A stretch of 46,917 bases of DNA from UBA12079 sp964608745 (GTDB lineage: Bacteria > Patescibacteriota > Minisyncoccia > Phycocordibacterales > UBA12079): the NCBI GenBank assembly GCA_964608745.1, contig CAZSPC010000006.1:1-46917 (forward strand). The letters run 5' to 3'. Made by a program: the position numbers and the translations under genes. Of this stretch, positions 16,671 to 24,032 are shown one piece after another. The notes below the pieces were generated by a model. The model was not told the origin of the DNA. It saw only the letters and a program-made list of their open reading frames with translations, and made no database searches. Position 1 is the first letter of the stretch. Each line of letters opens with the position of its first letter.

Positions 16671-16908
16671 TAGTTCTAGTTCTAGTTCTGGAAGTGATAC
16701 TTCTTCCACATATTCTAGTTATAAATATATCGATAGTGAGGGAACTACACATTCTGGAAGTTTAACCGAAACATCAGACGGTAGGGTTTTGGGGGAAACT
16801 AGAGAAACAACAGCGGAGAGACCTATGACAGAAGAGGAAAAACAGGAAGAGGCAAAATTACAAAAGGAAGATGAGGAATATTGGGATAAGTACCACGGTT
16901 TTCGTTAA
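16661..16908 (+). other. Out-of-frame C-terminal extension of the pilin-like protein
   Basis: With eight instead of nine G in the tract at 16659-16667, the pilin frame continues to TAA at 16906-16908. The extension begins GDSSSSSGSDTSSTYSSY, then an acidic, Thr/Glu-rich part (TEEEKQEEAKLQKEDEEYWD) ending YHGFR. It is Ser-rich like linkers of the surface proteins upstream, and its composition and codon choice are coding-like (no internal stop for about 80 codons). I regard it as a genuine part of the gene, reached by tract-length change, frameshifting, or simply miscalled here. Confidence 0.6.
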
Positions 16909-16943
16909 TAAAAATAAGGAAGTATATTATTTTAATTTAAGTT

Positions 16944-18227
16944 ATGTCAAAAAACCAAAAAATTATAATTGCTTTGATAACGGTTTTTGTAATCGTGGTG
17001 ATGTTTTCTGTATGGTGGTTTTACCAACTTTCCCAAGATGGTGAAAAAACCAAAAGTCTTGAAAGTTTTGTTGATACCTATATTTTTGGTAGTCCAAGTG
17101 GTTCTGATGATGGGGGTATTTTTGGAAGACGGGGAGATGATCTTGGAGATGGAGAGGACGAATTAGCTAAATTAAGAAAAATTACATCTGTTCCGGTTGC
17201 TGGATTTATTTCTTACACAGATGATAGAGGTGATACGATTGTTCGTTATATTGAAAAAGCAACTGGTCATATATATGAAGCTTATATGGATTCTACAACA
17301 GTTGAAAGACTTTCTAATACAACAATTCCAAAAATTCAAAATACTGTTTGGGTTGATAAAGATAATCTTATTCTTCAATATTTAGATGGGGAAGTTGTAA
17401 AAAGTTTTTATGGAAATATTGTTGTCCCAGAAGAGGAGGGAATAAAAGTAGTTGGGAAAACAGAAGGTGTCTTTCTTTGGGATGATGTTTTAGGAATTGT
17501 TGCAAGTGGTGATAAAATTATGTATTTTTTGGAAAATACAGATGGGTCAAGATTTTTTCAATCTGACTTAGATGGAGAAAATTCTACCGTCTTATTTGAT
17601 ACTCCATTAACAGAATGGTTGATGCAAAAACCAAGTAATGATATTTTGTCTATTACCTCAAAACCTTCTGCTACTGTTTCTGGTTATGTTTATTTAGTTG
17701 ATAAAAATATTGGAAAACTAGAAAAAATTTTAGATAGAACCATGGGGCTTACTACGTTGGTGAGCAATAATGCTAAAGCAGTTATTTTCTCTCGAAGCCG
17801 AACAGGTGGCTTTGATCTTAACTTGCATAGTATCGAAGGTAATGAAACTAGTCGTTTAGATATAAATACATTGCCCGAAAAATGTGTTTGGAATAACGAG
17901 GATATTTATATTTATTGTGGGGTACCAAATGAAATAGAAACTGGTTTTTACCCTGATATTTGGTATCAAGGCCTTACTTCTTTCTCAGATAATATTGTTA
18001 AATTAGATACACGAGATGGTGAGTTAAAAGTGATTGCATCACCGTCATTATTAACTCGAGAGGAGATTGATTTAATTAAATTAGAGTTAGGACCAAAAGA
18101 AGAAAATCTATTTTTCATAAATAAAAAAGATTCATCCCTTTGGGTTTTGGAATTGATGGAAGATAAGATTGAGGAAGAAAGTATTAATGTGTCTACCACA
18201 ACAGCAACAACTACGAATGACAATTGA
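16944..18227 (+). CDS. Membrane-anchored beta-propeller-like protein
   Basis: 427 residues. One N-terminal span (about 7-26, IIALITVFVIVVMFSVWWFY) is followed by a Gly/Asp-rich linker and a large outside domain with repeating strand patterns typical of WD40/TolB-like propellers: AGFISYTDDRGDTIVRYIE, GHIYEAYMDSTTVERLSN, GYVYLVDKNIGKLEKIL and LDTRDGELKVI. A Thr-rich tail ends the protein. It is the last gene of the co-directional T4SS-like block; an intrinsic terminator follows at 18260. I do not recognise a named family. A periplasmic or cell-surface scaffold role in the apparatus is inferred from position. Confidence 0.7.
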   Translation: MSKNQKIIIALITVFVIVVMFSVWWFYQLSQDGEKTKSLESFVDTYIFGSPSGSDDGGIFGRRGDDLGDGEDELAKLRKITSVPVAGFISYTDDRGDTIVRYIEKATGHIYEAYMDSTTVERLSNTTIPKIQNTVWVDKDNLILQYLDGEVVKSFYGNIVVPEEEGIKVVGKTEGVFLWDDVLGIVASGDKIMYFLENTDGSRFFQSDLDGENSTVLFDTPLTEWLMQKPSNDILSITSKPSATVSGYVYLVDKNIGKLEKILDRTMGLTTLVSNNAKAVIFSRSRTGGFDLNLHSIEGNETSRLDINTLPEKCVWNNEDIYIYCGVPNEIETGFYPDIWYQGLTSFSDNIVKLDTRDGELKVIASPSLLTREEIDLIKLELGPKEENLFFINKKDSSLWVLELMEDKIEEESINVSTTTATTTNDN

Positions 18228-18259
18228 CCTGTGACCATTGACTTTTGACAAACATTTAA

Positions 18260-18288
18260 AAACGAGCTGGGCGAAGCCCAGCTCGTTT
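18260..18288 (+). terminator. Intrinsic terminator of the T4SS-like block
   Basis: AACGAGCTGGGC (18261-18272) pairs perfectly with GCCCAGCTCGTT (18276-18287) around a GAA loop, with T-rich sequence after it. It is the first strong GC-rich stem since the beginning of the block. Confidence 0.8.
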
Positions 18289-18323
18289 GTTGTTAATAGT
18301 TAAACGTCAATAGTCAAATGTTT

Positions 18324-18345
18324 AGAGCTATGTTATCATAGCTCT
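18324..18345 (+). promoter_or_regulatory. Palindrome overlapping the yidC -10 region
   Basis: AGAGCTATG/CATAGCTCT is a perfect 9-bp palindrome around TTAT and ends two nucleotides before ATG 18348. It contains a TATCAT -10-like hexamer (18334-18339) at leaderless spacing. It could be an operator or a hairpin at the 5' end of the mRNA. Confidence 0.45.
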
Positions 18346-18347
18346 AT

Positions 18348-19088
18348 ATGTTTTCAAAAATTTTTCACACATTATTTTACGATCCTATTTATAACGGGTT
18401 GATTTTTTTAGTTTCTAATTTTTCTTGGATGGATTTAGGGATGGCGGTTATTTGTATTACAATAATTGTTAAACTAATTCTTTTTCCACTTACAAAAAGT
18501 TCAATCAAAACACAAATTAAAGTAAAAGAAGTTGAGCCAGAGGTAAATCGTTTAAAAAAAGAATATGAAGATGATCGAGAAACACAAGCCAGAAAGATAA
18601 TGGAGTTGTATAAAGAAAATGAGATTAACCCTTTTGCAAGCTTCCTTACCTTACTTATTCAACTACCTATTTTGTTTGCCCTTTATTTTGTTTTTGTTAA
18701 GGGGGGGTTGCCAACCGTTGATGTAGATATTTTGTATTCTTTTATTCAGGCACCGGATGTAATAGATAAAACAACATTTCTAGGTTTTATTGATATTACC
18801 CAAAAAAGTTTTATCTTAGCTGTGCTGGCTGGAGTTTCTCAATTTTTCCAAATTCGCCTTGTGATGCCTGAAATAAAACCAAAGAAAACAGGAACGAATG
18901 ATTTCAAGGAAGACTTAATCAGGAATATGCAATTACAAATGAAATATGTATTACCTGTATTTATTTTCTTTATTGCTTATAGTTTTATATCAGCTCTTGC
19001 ATTATATTGGGTTACAAGTAATATATTTATGATTGGTCAGGAATTATATATTCGAAAAAACATTCGGCCAGTAGAAAAAGATGACTAA
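18348..19088 (+). CDS. yidC: Membrane protein insertase YidC/Oxa1
   Basis: 246 residues, the short YidC form without the large periplasmic domain. It inserts and folds membrane proteins together with the Sec translocon. Visible features: the first span near 26-48 (MDLGMAVICITIIVKLILFPL), the conserved basic segment LTKSSIKTQIKVKEVEPEVNRLKKEY (about 47-72; Arg/Lys in the hydrophilic groove), the cytoplasmic helical hairpin (about 60-90), PILFALYFVF (about 106-115), and two or three C-terminal spans including LPVFIFFIAYSFISALALYWVTSN. The jag gene overlaps its end by 8 nt, the usual partner in many bacteria. The ancestral rnpA and rpmH neighbours are found separately at 20946 and 24946. Confidence 0.92.
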   Translation: MFSKIFHTLFYDPIYNGLIFLVSNFSWMDLGMAVICITIIVKLILFPLTKSSIKTQIKVKEVEPEVNRLKKEYEDDRETQARKIMELYKENEINPFASFLTLLIQLPILFALYFVFVKGGLPTVDVDILYSFIQAPDVIDKTTFLGFIDITQKSFILAVLAGVSQFFQIRLVMPEIKPKKTGTNDFKEDLIRNMQLQMKYVLPVFIFFIAYSFISALALYWVTSNIFMIGQELYIRKNIRPVEKDD

Positions 19089-19560
19089 GATAGAAGAAAC
19101 AAAAAAAATATTAGAAGATTTTCTTACAAAACTAAGCGTTGATTTTGGAGATATTAGCGTTGATGATGATAACAACGGAAATTATCGTTTAGCCGTACAG
19201 TCAGAGGACTCTCAAATTTTAATTGGTAGTGCGGGAAAAAATATTAGAGCATTAAACTATCTTTTTAAACAAATTATCTATAAGAAAAATAGCGATAATA
19301 AAGAGAGATTAAAATTTTTTGTAGATATAAATGATTATCAAACACAAAATATTGAAAGAATGAAAAGAGGTGCTCTGGATATGGCCGAAAAAGCAATTGT
19401 TTTTAGAAGAGATATTGAAATGGAACCAACCACATCTTTTGAAAGGATGATCGTCCACTCAGCTTTGGCAGACAATGATAAAATAGAGACCGAGTCGACG
19501 GGGTTTGGGAGAGATAGGCGACTTATTATTAAGTTTAAAGGCAACAAGGTAGACTACTAA
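19081..19560 (+). CDS. jag: Jag/KhpB-type KH-R3H RNA-binding protein
   Basis: 159 residues. The first half is a KH-II domain with the GxxG-type loop SAGKNIRALNYLFKQI (about 51-66). The C-terminal R3H domain holds RMIVHSALADNDKIETES (about 121-138) with the R-x3-H motif, then GFGRDRRLIIKF. The longer N-terminal Jag domain of firmicute proteins is absent. It overlaps yidC by 8 nt, so translation is probably coupled. KhpB proteins bind many RNAs and influence cell division and envelope growth in other bacteria; the role here is inferred from family. Confidence 0.9.
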   Translation: MTKIEETKKILEDFLTKLSVDFGDISVDDDNNGNYRLAVQSEDSQILIGSAGKNIRALNYLFKQIIYKKNSDNKERLKFFVDINDYQTQNIERMKRGALDMAEKAIVFRRDIEMEPTTSFERMIVHSALADNDKIETESTGFGRDRRLIIKFKGNKVDY

Positions 19561-19604
19561 TATAAATTTCAAATCAATTTTAATTATCAGAATATAAACA
19601 ACGA

Positions 19605-19632
19605 AAAGCTATAAAGCAGTTTTTCGTTGTTT
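19605..19632 (+). terminator. Hairpin after jag
   Basis: CAACGAAAA pairs with TTTTTCGTTG around a short loop containing ATAAAGCAG, whose complement CTGCTTT appears just downstream, so alternative pairings are possible. Likely 3' end of the yidC-jag transcript. Confidence 0.5.
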
Positions 19633-19695
19633 GGGTTTACTGCTTTATTTTACATTCAACCTGCTTTATATACTCTTACCAATCTTGAATTATAA

Positions 19696-19799
19696 AATAA
19701 GAAATTTTGAGAACAAAGGTTTTCGGGTGAGGCTAGGCTTTTAGCCCATAGGGCCAGCCTTGCCTCTAACCGAAAATCTTTGTTCCAAAATTTCTTATT
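19696..19799. repeat. Nested palindrome, GGTGAGGC family (copy 1)
   Basis: The outer arms (AATAAGAAATTTTG, GAACAAAG and their complements at 19774-19799) are unique to this site. The inner arms GGGTGAGGCTAGGCT / AGCCTTGCCTC belong to a family also seen at 28325, 36412 and 36548. The element lies in a gene-poor stretch (19561-20232) made entirely of repeats and an IS remnant. Confidence 0.65.
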
Positions 19800-19800
19800 G

Positions 19801-19964
19801 TACTCTAAATTACAAAACTATCTTCGTCACGAGAATTTTCTGAAGTTTTTAGATTTGTTTATTAAAATTCAAGCACTAGCAGTAGCTAATGTGCAGAATT
19901 TTTAGAAACAAAGATGAAAATTTCAGGAAATTCGTAGTAGAAGAGAGTTTTGTAATTTAGAGTA
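19801..19964. repeat. MITE-like inverted-repeat element, copy A
   Basis: 164 nt with perfect 19-nt terminal inverted repeats (TACTCTAAATTACAAAACT at 19801-19819 and its complement at 19946-19964). The central part contains ACTAGCAGTAGCTAA, able to form a small hairpin. Copy B at 36217-36381 is homologous in reverse orientation and nearly equal in length. Its right end cuts the IS200-type transposase remnant that follows. Confidence 0.7.
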
Positions 19965-20123
19965 TATTACGGAAAACATTTCTGGGCACGAGGATACTTC
20001 GCCGTATCATCAGGTACCGTAACTGATGAAATGATTATGGAATATATTGAAAAACAAGATGAAGACCAAAACAAAAGAGGAGATAGCTTTACCATACACG
20101 GGTGTATAACAGAAGGCTTTTAA
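19965..20123 (+). pseudogene. tnpA: C-terminal fragment of an IS200/IS605-family TnpA (Y1) transposase
   Basis: 52 codons reading YYGKHFWARGYFAVSSGTVT, then DEMIMEYIEKQDED, ending ITEGF-stop. KHFWARGYF and a YIEKQ helix are typical of the C-terminal half of IS200/IS605 Y1 transposases; the Tyr of YIEKQ corresponds to the nucleophile helix. The N-terminal HUH half is missing: an in-frame TAA at 19953-19955 inside element A blocks the frame. A hairpin like an IS200-type right end follows at 20131. The copy is inactive. Confidence 0.8.
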
Positions 20124-20130
20124 ACTACTC

Positions 20131-20164
20131 TTCAACCTATCGCCTTTAGGCGATAGTGGTTGAG
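20131..20164 (+). mobile_element. IS200-type right-end hairpin remnant
   Basis: CTCAACC-type arms (TCAACC 20132-20137 and GGTTGA 20158-20163) with an inner stem TATCGCC/GGCGATA around TTTA, eight nucleotides after the transposase stop codon. IS200/IS605 elements end in subterminal palindromes like this, which TnpA binds as a hairpin. Confidence 0.6.
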
Positions 20165-20177
20165 TTTGTAATTTAAG

Positions 20178-20213
20178 TTACCAAATAAATTGCGATAGCA
20201 ATTTATTTGGTAA
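20178..20213. repeat. Palindrome with ATTGC-GATA-GCAAT core (copy 1)
   Basis: A 16-bp perfect stem from TTACCAAATAAATTGC with loop GATA. The same core occurs at 20879-20924 with the loop on the opposite strand and at 28500-28537. Confidence 0.7.
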
Positions 20214-20232
20214 GTTGATACAATGTATAATC

Positions 20233-20844
20233 ATGGGAAGAAATATATGTTTAACAAAAAAGGAAAAAGAATTTCTCGTTAACGCTAAGCCGGCGGAAGA
20301 AATGAAAAAAGGAGATTTGGGCAAAGAAGTATTAAAGGGTATTGCTTTAGGTGGTGCTGTTGCCACTATGTTTGTTTTACCGGGTATGAGCATTGCTTAT
20401 AAATGGGTAGATGATCTCCATAAGAATCACAAGAGAAAACTTAGATATAGCCTGAAAAGATTACTTGAATGTGGTTATGTTCGAGAAGATGAGTTAGATA
20501 AATTTGTAATTACTCCAAAGGGTATTTTAAAATTAAATGAATATAGAATAGAAGATCTAACTATTCCCAAGCTACAAAAATGGGATAATATGTGGAGAAT
20601 AGTAAGTTTTGATATACCAGAAAGTAAGAAAATAGCTAGAATGGCGCTTAATAAAAAACTGAAAGCATTAGGATTTCTAACCCTTCAAAAATCAGTTTTT
20701 GTATACCCCCACCCTTGTGAAAAAGAATTTACACAGATAGGAGAATTCTTTGGAGTAAAAGACCACATCGTTTTTATAAAAGCAAATAAGATTAGTAATG
20801 AAGCCGAGCTAAAAGAAAAGTTTATAAAAAGTAAAATTTTGTAA
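20233..20844 (+). CDS. PaaX-like protein with Cas2-fold domain
   Basis: The start is taken as ATG 20233 (a TTG 18 nt upstream is also possible), giving 203 residues. One hydrophobic segment (about 38-55, GIALGGAVATMFVLPGMSIAY) follows a charged N-terminus. Next comes a winged-helix-like part (RKLRYSLKRLLECGYV...ITPKGILKL, about 70-105), then a ferredoxin-like domain, WDNMWRIVSFDIPESKKIAR...LGFLTLQKSVFVYPHPC (about 117-165). That last segment matches the Cas2-like middle domain of PaaX-type regulators. There are no cas genes or CRISPR repeats nearby, so it is not an adaptation Cas2. The gene is bracketed by two nearly identical palindromes in opposite loop orientation. Role unknown; a membrane-linked regulator or toxin-like nuclease are alternatives. 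Confidence 0.75.
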   Translation: MGRNICLTKKEKEFLVNAKPAEEMKKGDLGKEVLKGIALGGAVATMFVLPGMSIAYKWVDDLHKNHKRKLRYSLKRLLECGYVREDELDKFVITPKGILKLNEYRIEDLTIPKLQKWDNMWRIVSFDIPESKKIARMALNKKLKALGFLTLQKSVFVYPHPCEKEFTQIGEFFGVKDHIVFIKANKISNEAELKEKFIKSKIL

Positions 20845-20878
20845 AAGTTTCTTAAATTCTATTCTAATAGAGCTTGTG

Positions 20879-20924
20879 AACCAATACCAAATAAATTGCT
20901 ATCGCAATTTATTTGGTATTGGTT
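20879..20924. repeat. Palindrome with ATTGC-TATC-GCAAT core (copy 2)
   Basis: A 21-bp perfect stem starting AACCAATACCAAATAAATTG with loop TATC. It lies between the convergent ends of the PaaX-like gene and rnpA and may terminate both. Confidence 0.7.
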
Positions 20925-20945
20925 AAAATATAATAACTGTTAAGG

Positions 20946-21281
20946 TTAAATAATTTTTGTTTTTCTTAAAATCTTCTCTATCTCTTTTTTGTATTTATCA
21001 AAACTAAGTTTTTCTGCTCCTTTTTTTAAAACAAAAATACAAATAATCGGTTGTTTAATATTAGGAAATAGCTCTCTTATAATCTCATAACCTCTTCTTT
21101 TTAACAAATTTCTCTGAGATGCTTTCGGAGCTATTTTTTTTGACACAGCAAAAGCAAACTGATTTTCTTCTTCATCCTTTTTCAAAATCTTAATACCCAA
21201 AAGATCGGAATGATAATTTTTCCCCTTCTCAAATACTTCTTTAAAAAGCTTTTTATTGATTCTATTTTTTTTTGCTAACAT
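20946..21281 (-). CDS. rnpA: Ribonuclease P protein component
   Basis: 111 residues from ATG 21281 (a TTG at 21299 is an alternative start). The protein binds the catalytic RNA of RNase P and helps 5' maturation of tRNA precursors. The family signature AVSKKIAPKASQRNLLKRRG (about 51-70; the RNR motif is seen as RNLLKRR) is clear, preceded by the basic N-terminal helix NRINKKLFKEVFEKG. In most bacteria it lies directly next to rpmH and yidC. Here rpmH is 3.7 kb away on the same strand, and yidC is on the other strand 1.9 kb away. It is divergent from the coupling-ATPase gene, with about 65 nt between them. Confidence 0.93.
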   Translation of the reverse strand: MLAKKNRINKKLFKEVFEKGKNYHSDLLGIKILKKDEEENQFAFAVSKKIAPKASQRNLLKRRGYEIIRELFPNIKQPIICIFVLKKGAEKLSFDKYKKEIEKILRKTKII

Positions 21282-21334
21282 GATTGGGTATTTAAACAAT
21301 TAAATATTCAAATTTTTAAATTCTATCTTAATGT

Positions 21335-21340
21335 TATAAT
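21335..21340 (+). promoter_or_regulatory. -10 hexamer of the coupling-ATPase gene, leaderless geometry
   Basis: TATAAT (21335-21340) seven nucleotides before ATG 21348, without Shine-Dalgarno. The -35 region is AT-rich and poor. Confidence 0.5.
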
Positions 21341-21347
21341 AATAACA

Positions 21348-24020
21348 ATGGAAAATTTAGAAAACAAATTAAATACCCCTCAAGAAGAACTTGATTTTTT
21401 AAACCAACAATCAAATTTTGAACATGCGAATGAGTATTTTAAAAATGGTTTAGAAAAAGAATCATCAATGGATGACAAAATTTCTGAGCAAATTGAAAAA
21501 TATAAAAGAATTGAGCCAGAAAAAGTTATTTCAAAAGACTTAAAAATACCAGAAAAAGATGTTGATGCTCTTGTACTTAATCTCGCACCCGAAAAGCATG
21601 ATCATATAATGGAATGGTTACTTGGCGTACTAGAAGAAAAAGGTATTAAAAATTCGTTGAGGGTTGTCGCAAAAATAAATAATCCTCATATCGAGGATGA
21701 TTTTCACCGACTACTAATCCAATATATTAAAGGTGGAAACATCAAAAGACTTCCTGAATCATTGAGATATGTTTCCGATGAGCTTAAAATGACTTTGTTT
21801 GAAATTCATTTACCAGAATTTGATACCGAAGGTGAAAAAAAAGATCTTTCTTCTGTGGTTGCCCCGATGGAACAATTATATTCAGGTATGACCGCCCTGT
21901 CTTTAGAAAAAGATGATCATTTTACAATTGAAATAGCAGTAAATAATCACAGCAACGATTTGATTATGTATGTGGCTGTGCCGGACGAAAAAGTTGATTT
22001 GTTTAAAAAACAATTTTTGGCAATTTTTCCAAAAGCAGTAGTAAACGAAGCCAACAATGATTTTAATGTTTTTCGAGAAGACTATATTGCTTTAGGGTCA
22101 ATTGCCAACCTAAAAGAAAAACCATTTCTTCCAATCAAAGATTACGAGGGTTTTGCCGAAGACCCATTAGCTGTTGTGTTGAATTCTTTTTCTAAAATAG
22201 CCTACGAAGAAGGGGCATGTATTCAGTTTGCTATTAACCCAAAAGATCAAAAGAAAAATACAAAATACAAAAAAATATTAGATAAAATTCAATCCGGCGA
22301 GTCTCTTGAAGAAGCCACTAGATCAGATTTGGCCAAATTTGCACTTAGTGTTGGAGATACTATTTTTGGTGGTAAAAAAGATGAAAATAAGCCCAAAAAC
22401 GATAAGCCGATTGATCAAAATTTGGTTGAAAATATCCAAAACAAAATATCTTCTCCAATAATGTCTTCAAACATCAGGATTATTACATCTGCCCAAACAG
22501 AACCCAGAGCAGAAATTATGTTAAACGAGATAGAATCAGCTTTTCACCAATTTGAAAACCCAATCGGTAATAGTTTGGAATTTAGTAGGCCTGCCAAAAA
22601 TAAATTAAGAAAATTATTTCACAACTTTTCTTTTAGAAAATTTGATCCAAAAACCGAAGTGATCTTGAATATTAAAGAGCTTTCAACTCTGATGCACTTT
22701 TCATCTTCTCATATTAAATCTAGCGAAATTCTTAAACAGTCTCGAGCAACAACAGCGCCTGCTCCACAAGATATAACCAGAGATGGTGTTATATTAGGTA
22801 TAAACAAACATCGTGGCAACAACACAGAGGTTAGGATTGGAGGAAAAGATCGTATGAGACATATGTATGTAATAGGACAAACAGGAGTTGGTAAAACAGT
22901 TTTGTTGAAAAATATGATTATTCAAGACATTAAAAATGGTGATGGCGTTTGTATGATTGACCCCCATGGATCCGACATTGACGATGTGTTGGGTAATATT
23001 CCCGAGGAGCGTTACAAGGATGTTATTTATTTTGACCCGGCTTATACCAAGAAGCCTTTTGCACTCAATATGCTTGAGTACGACACAAATTATCCAGAGC
23101 AAAAAACCTTTGTTGTTGATGAAATGCTTTCTATTTTTAACAAACTTTTTGATATGAAGACAGCTGGTGGCCCAATGTTTGAGCAGTATTTCAGACAAGC
23201 GGTTTTGCTTGTAATAGATCACCCAGAATCAGGAAACACTCTCGAGGATATTTCTCGCGTTTTGTCTGATAAAAAATTTAGAGATATGAAATTATCGGTG
23301 TGTAAAAATGAAAGTGTGGTTAGGTTTTGGAGAGATGTGGCTGAACAAGCAGGTGGTGAGGCTTCTTTACAAAATATTGTTCCTTATATTACTAGTAAGT
23401 TTGATGTGTTTTTGACTAACAATATAATGGGGCCAATTGTTACCCAACCAAAGTCTTCCTTTGATTTTAAAGAGGTGATGGATAACAAAAAAATCTTACT
23501 TGTTAATCTCTCAAAGGGTAGGTTGGGCGAAATTAATTCAAGTTTGATTGGTCTTATTATCGTCGGTAAATTATTGATGGCGTCTCTTTCTCGTGTGGAT
23601 ATGCCCAAAGAAGAAAGAAACCCATTTTATCTTTATATCGATGAGTTCCAGAATGTTACTACAGATTCAATTTCTGCAATTTTGTCAGAAGCCAGAAAAT
23701 ATAAATTATCCTTAAATATTGCTCATCAGTTTATTAAACAACTCGATGAGGGAATAAAAGATTCTGTTTTTGGTAATGTTGGCTCTATCGTGTCATTTCG
23801 GGTAGGGCAAGACGATGCTGAGTACTTAGAAAAACAATTCGAGCCGGTGTTTAATGCAAATGACATTGCTAATATTGATAATTGGAATGCTTATATAAAA
23901 ATGCTTTCAGGCGGCAAACCAACAAAACCTTTCAACATTGCCACTTTACCGCCCGTAGACCCCGACCCTATAAAAATCCAAAAGTTAAAAGAGCTTTCAT
24001 ATTTGAAATATGGAGCATAA
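21348..24020 (+). CDS. VirD4/TraD-like coupling ATPase
   Basis: 890 residues. The C-terminal half is a RecA-like motor: Walker A GQTGVGKTVLLKNMI (about 509-523), the following GDGVCMIDPHGSDIDDVLGNI (Walker-type strand and acidic residues), YIDEFQNVTTDSISAILSEARKY (Walker B and sensor region, about 762-784) and a final NIDNWNAYIKMLSGGKPTKPF. These are features of type IV coupling proteins of the TraG/TraD/VirD4 and HerA-related type, which pass substrates to the secretion channel. The N-terminal 500 residues have no obvious membrane span and no known catalytic motif. The gene lies 8 kb from the VirB4 gene but probably works with it. Another gene follows after 12 nt, suggesting co-transcription. 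Confidence 0.85.
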   Translation: MENLENKLNTPQEELDFLNQQSNFEHANEYFKNGLEKESSMDDKISEQIEKYKRIEPEKVISKDLKIPEKDVDALVLNLAPEKHDHIMEWLLGVLEEKGIKNSLRVVAKINNPHIEDDFHRLLIQYIKGGNIKRLPESLRYVSDELKMTLFEIHLPEFDTEGEKKDLSSVVAPMEQLYSGMTALSLEKDDHFTIEIAVNNHSNDLIMYVAVPDEKVDLFKKQFLAIFPKAVVNEANNDFNVFREDYIALGSIANLKEKPFLPIKDYEGFAEDPLAVVLNSFSKIAYEEGACIQFAINPKDQKKNTKYKKILDKIQSGESLEEATRSDLAKFALSVGDTIFGGKKDENKPKNDKPIDQNLVENIQNKISSPIMSSNIRIITSAQTEPRAEIMLNEIESAFHQFENPIGNSLEFSRPAKNKLRKLFHNFSFRKFDPKTEVILNIKELSTLMHFSSSHIKSSEILKQSRATTAPAPQDITRDGVILGINKHRGNNTEVRIGGKDRMRHMYVIGQTGVGKTVLLKNMIIQDIKNGDGVCMIDPHGSDIDDVLGNIPEERYKDVIYFDPAYTKKPFALNMLEYDTNYPEQKTFVVDEMLSIFNKLFDMKTAGGPMFEQYFRQAVLLVIDHPESGNTLEDISRVLSDKKFRDMKLSVCKNESVVRFWRDVAEQAGGEASLQNIVPYITSKFDVFLTNNIMGPIVTQPKSSFDFKEVMDNKKILLVNLSKGRLGEINSSLIGLIIVGKLLMASLSRVDMPKEERNPFYLYIDEFQNVTTDSISAILSEARKYKLSLNIAHQFIKQLDEGIKDSVFGNVGSIVSFRVGQDDAEYLEKQFEPVFNANDIANIDNWNAYIKMLSGGKPTKPFNIATLPPVDPDPIKIQKLKELSYLKYGA

Positions 24021-24032
24021 AAAATAAATAAT

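Noticed and set aside
20233..20844. CRISPR Cas2 and a CRISPR locus
   Set aside because: The Cas2-like fold segment belongs to a longer PaaX-type protein. There is no cas1 or spacer-repeat array in the window; the neighbouring repeats are palindromes, not an array.
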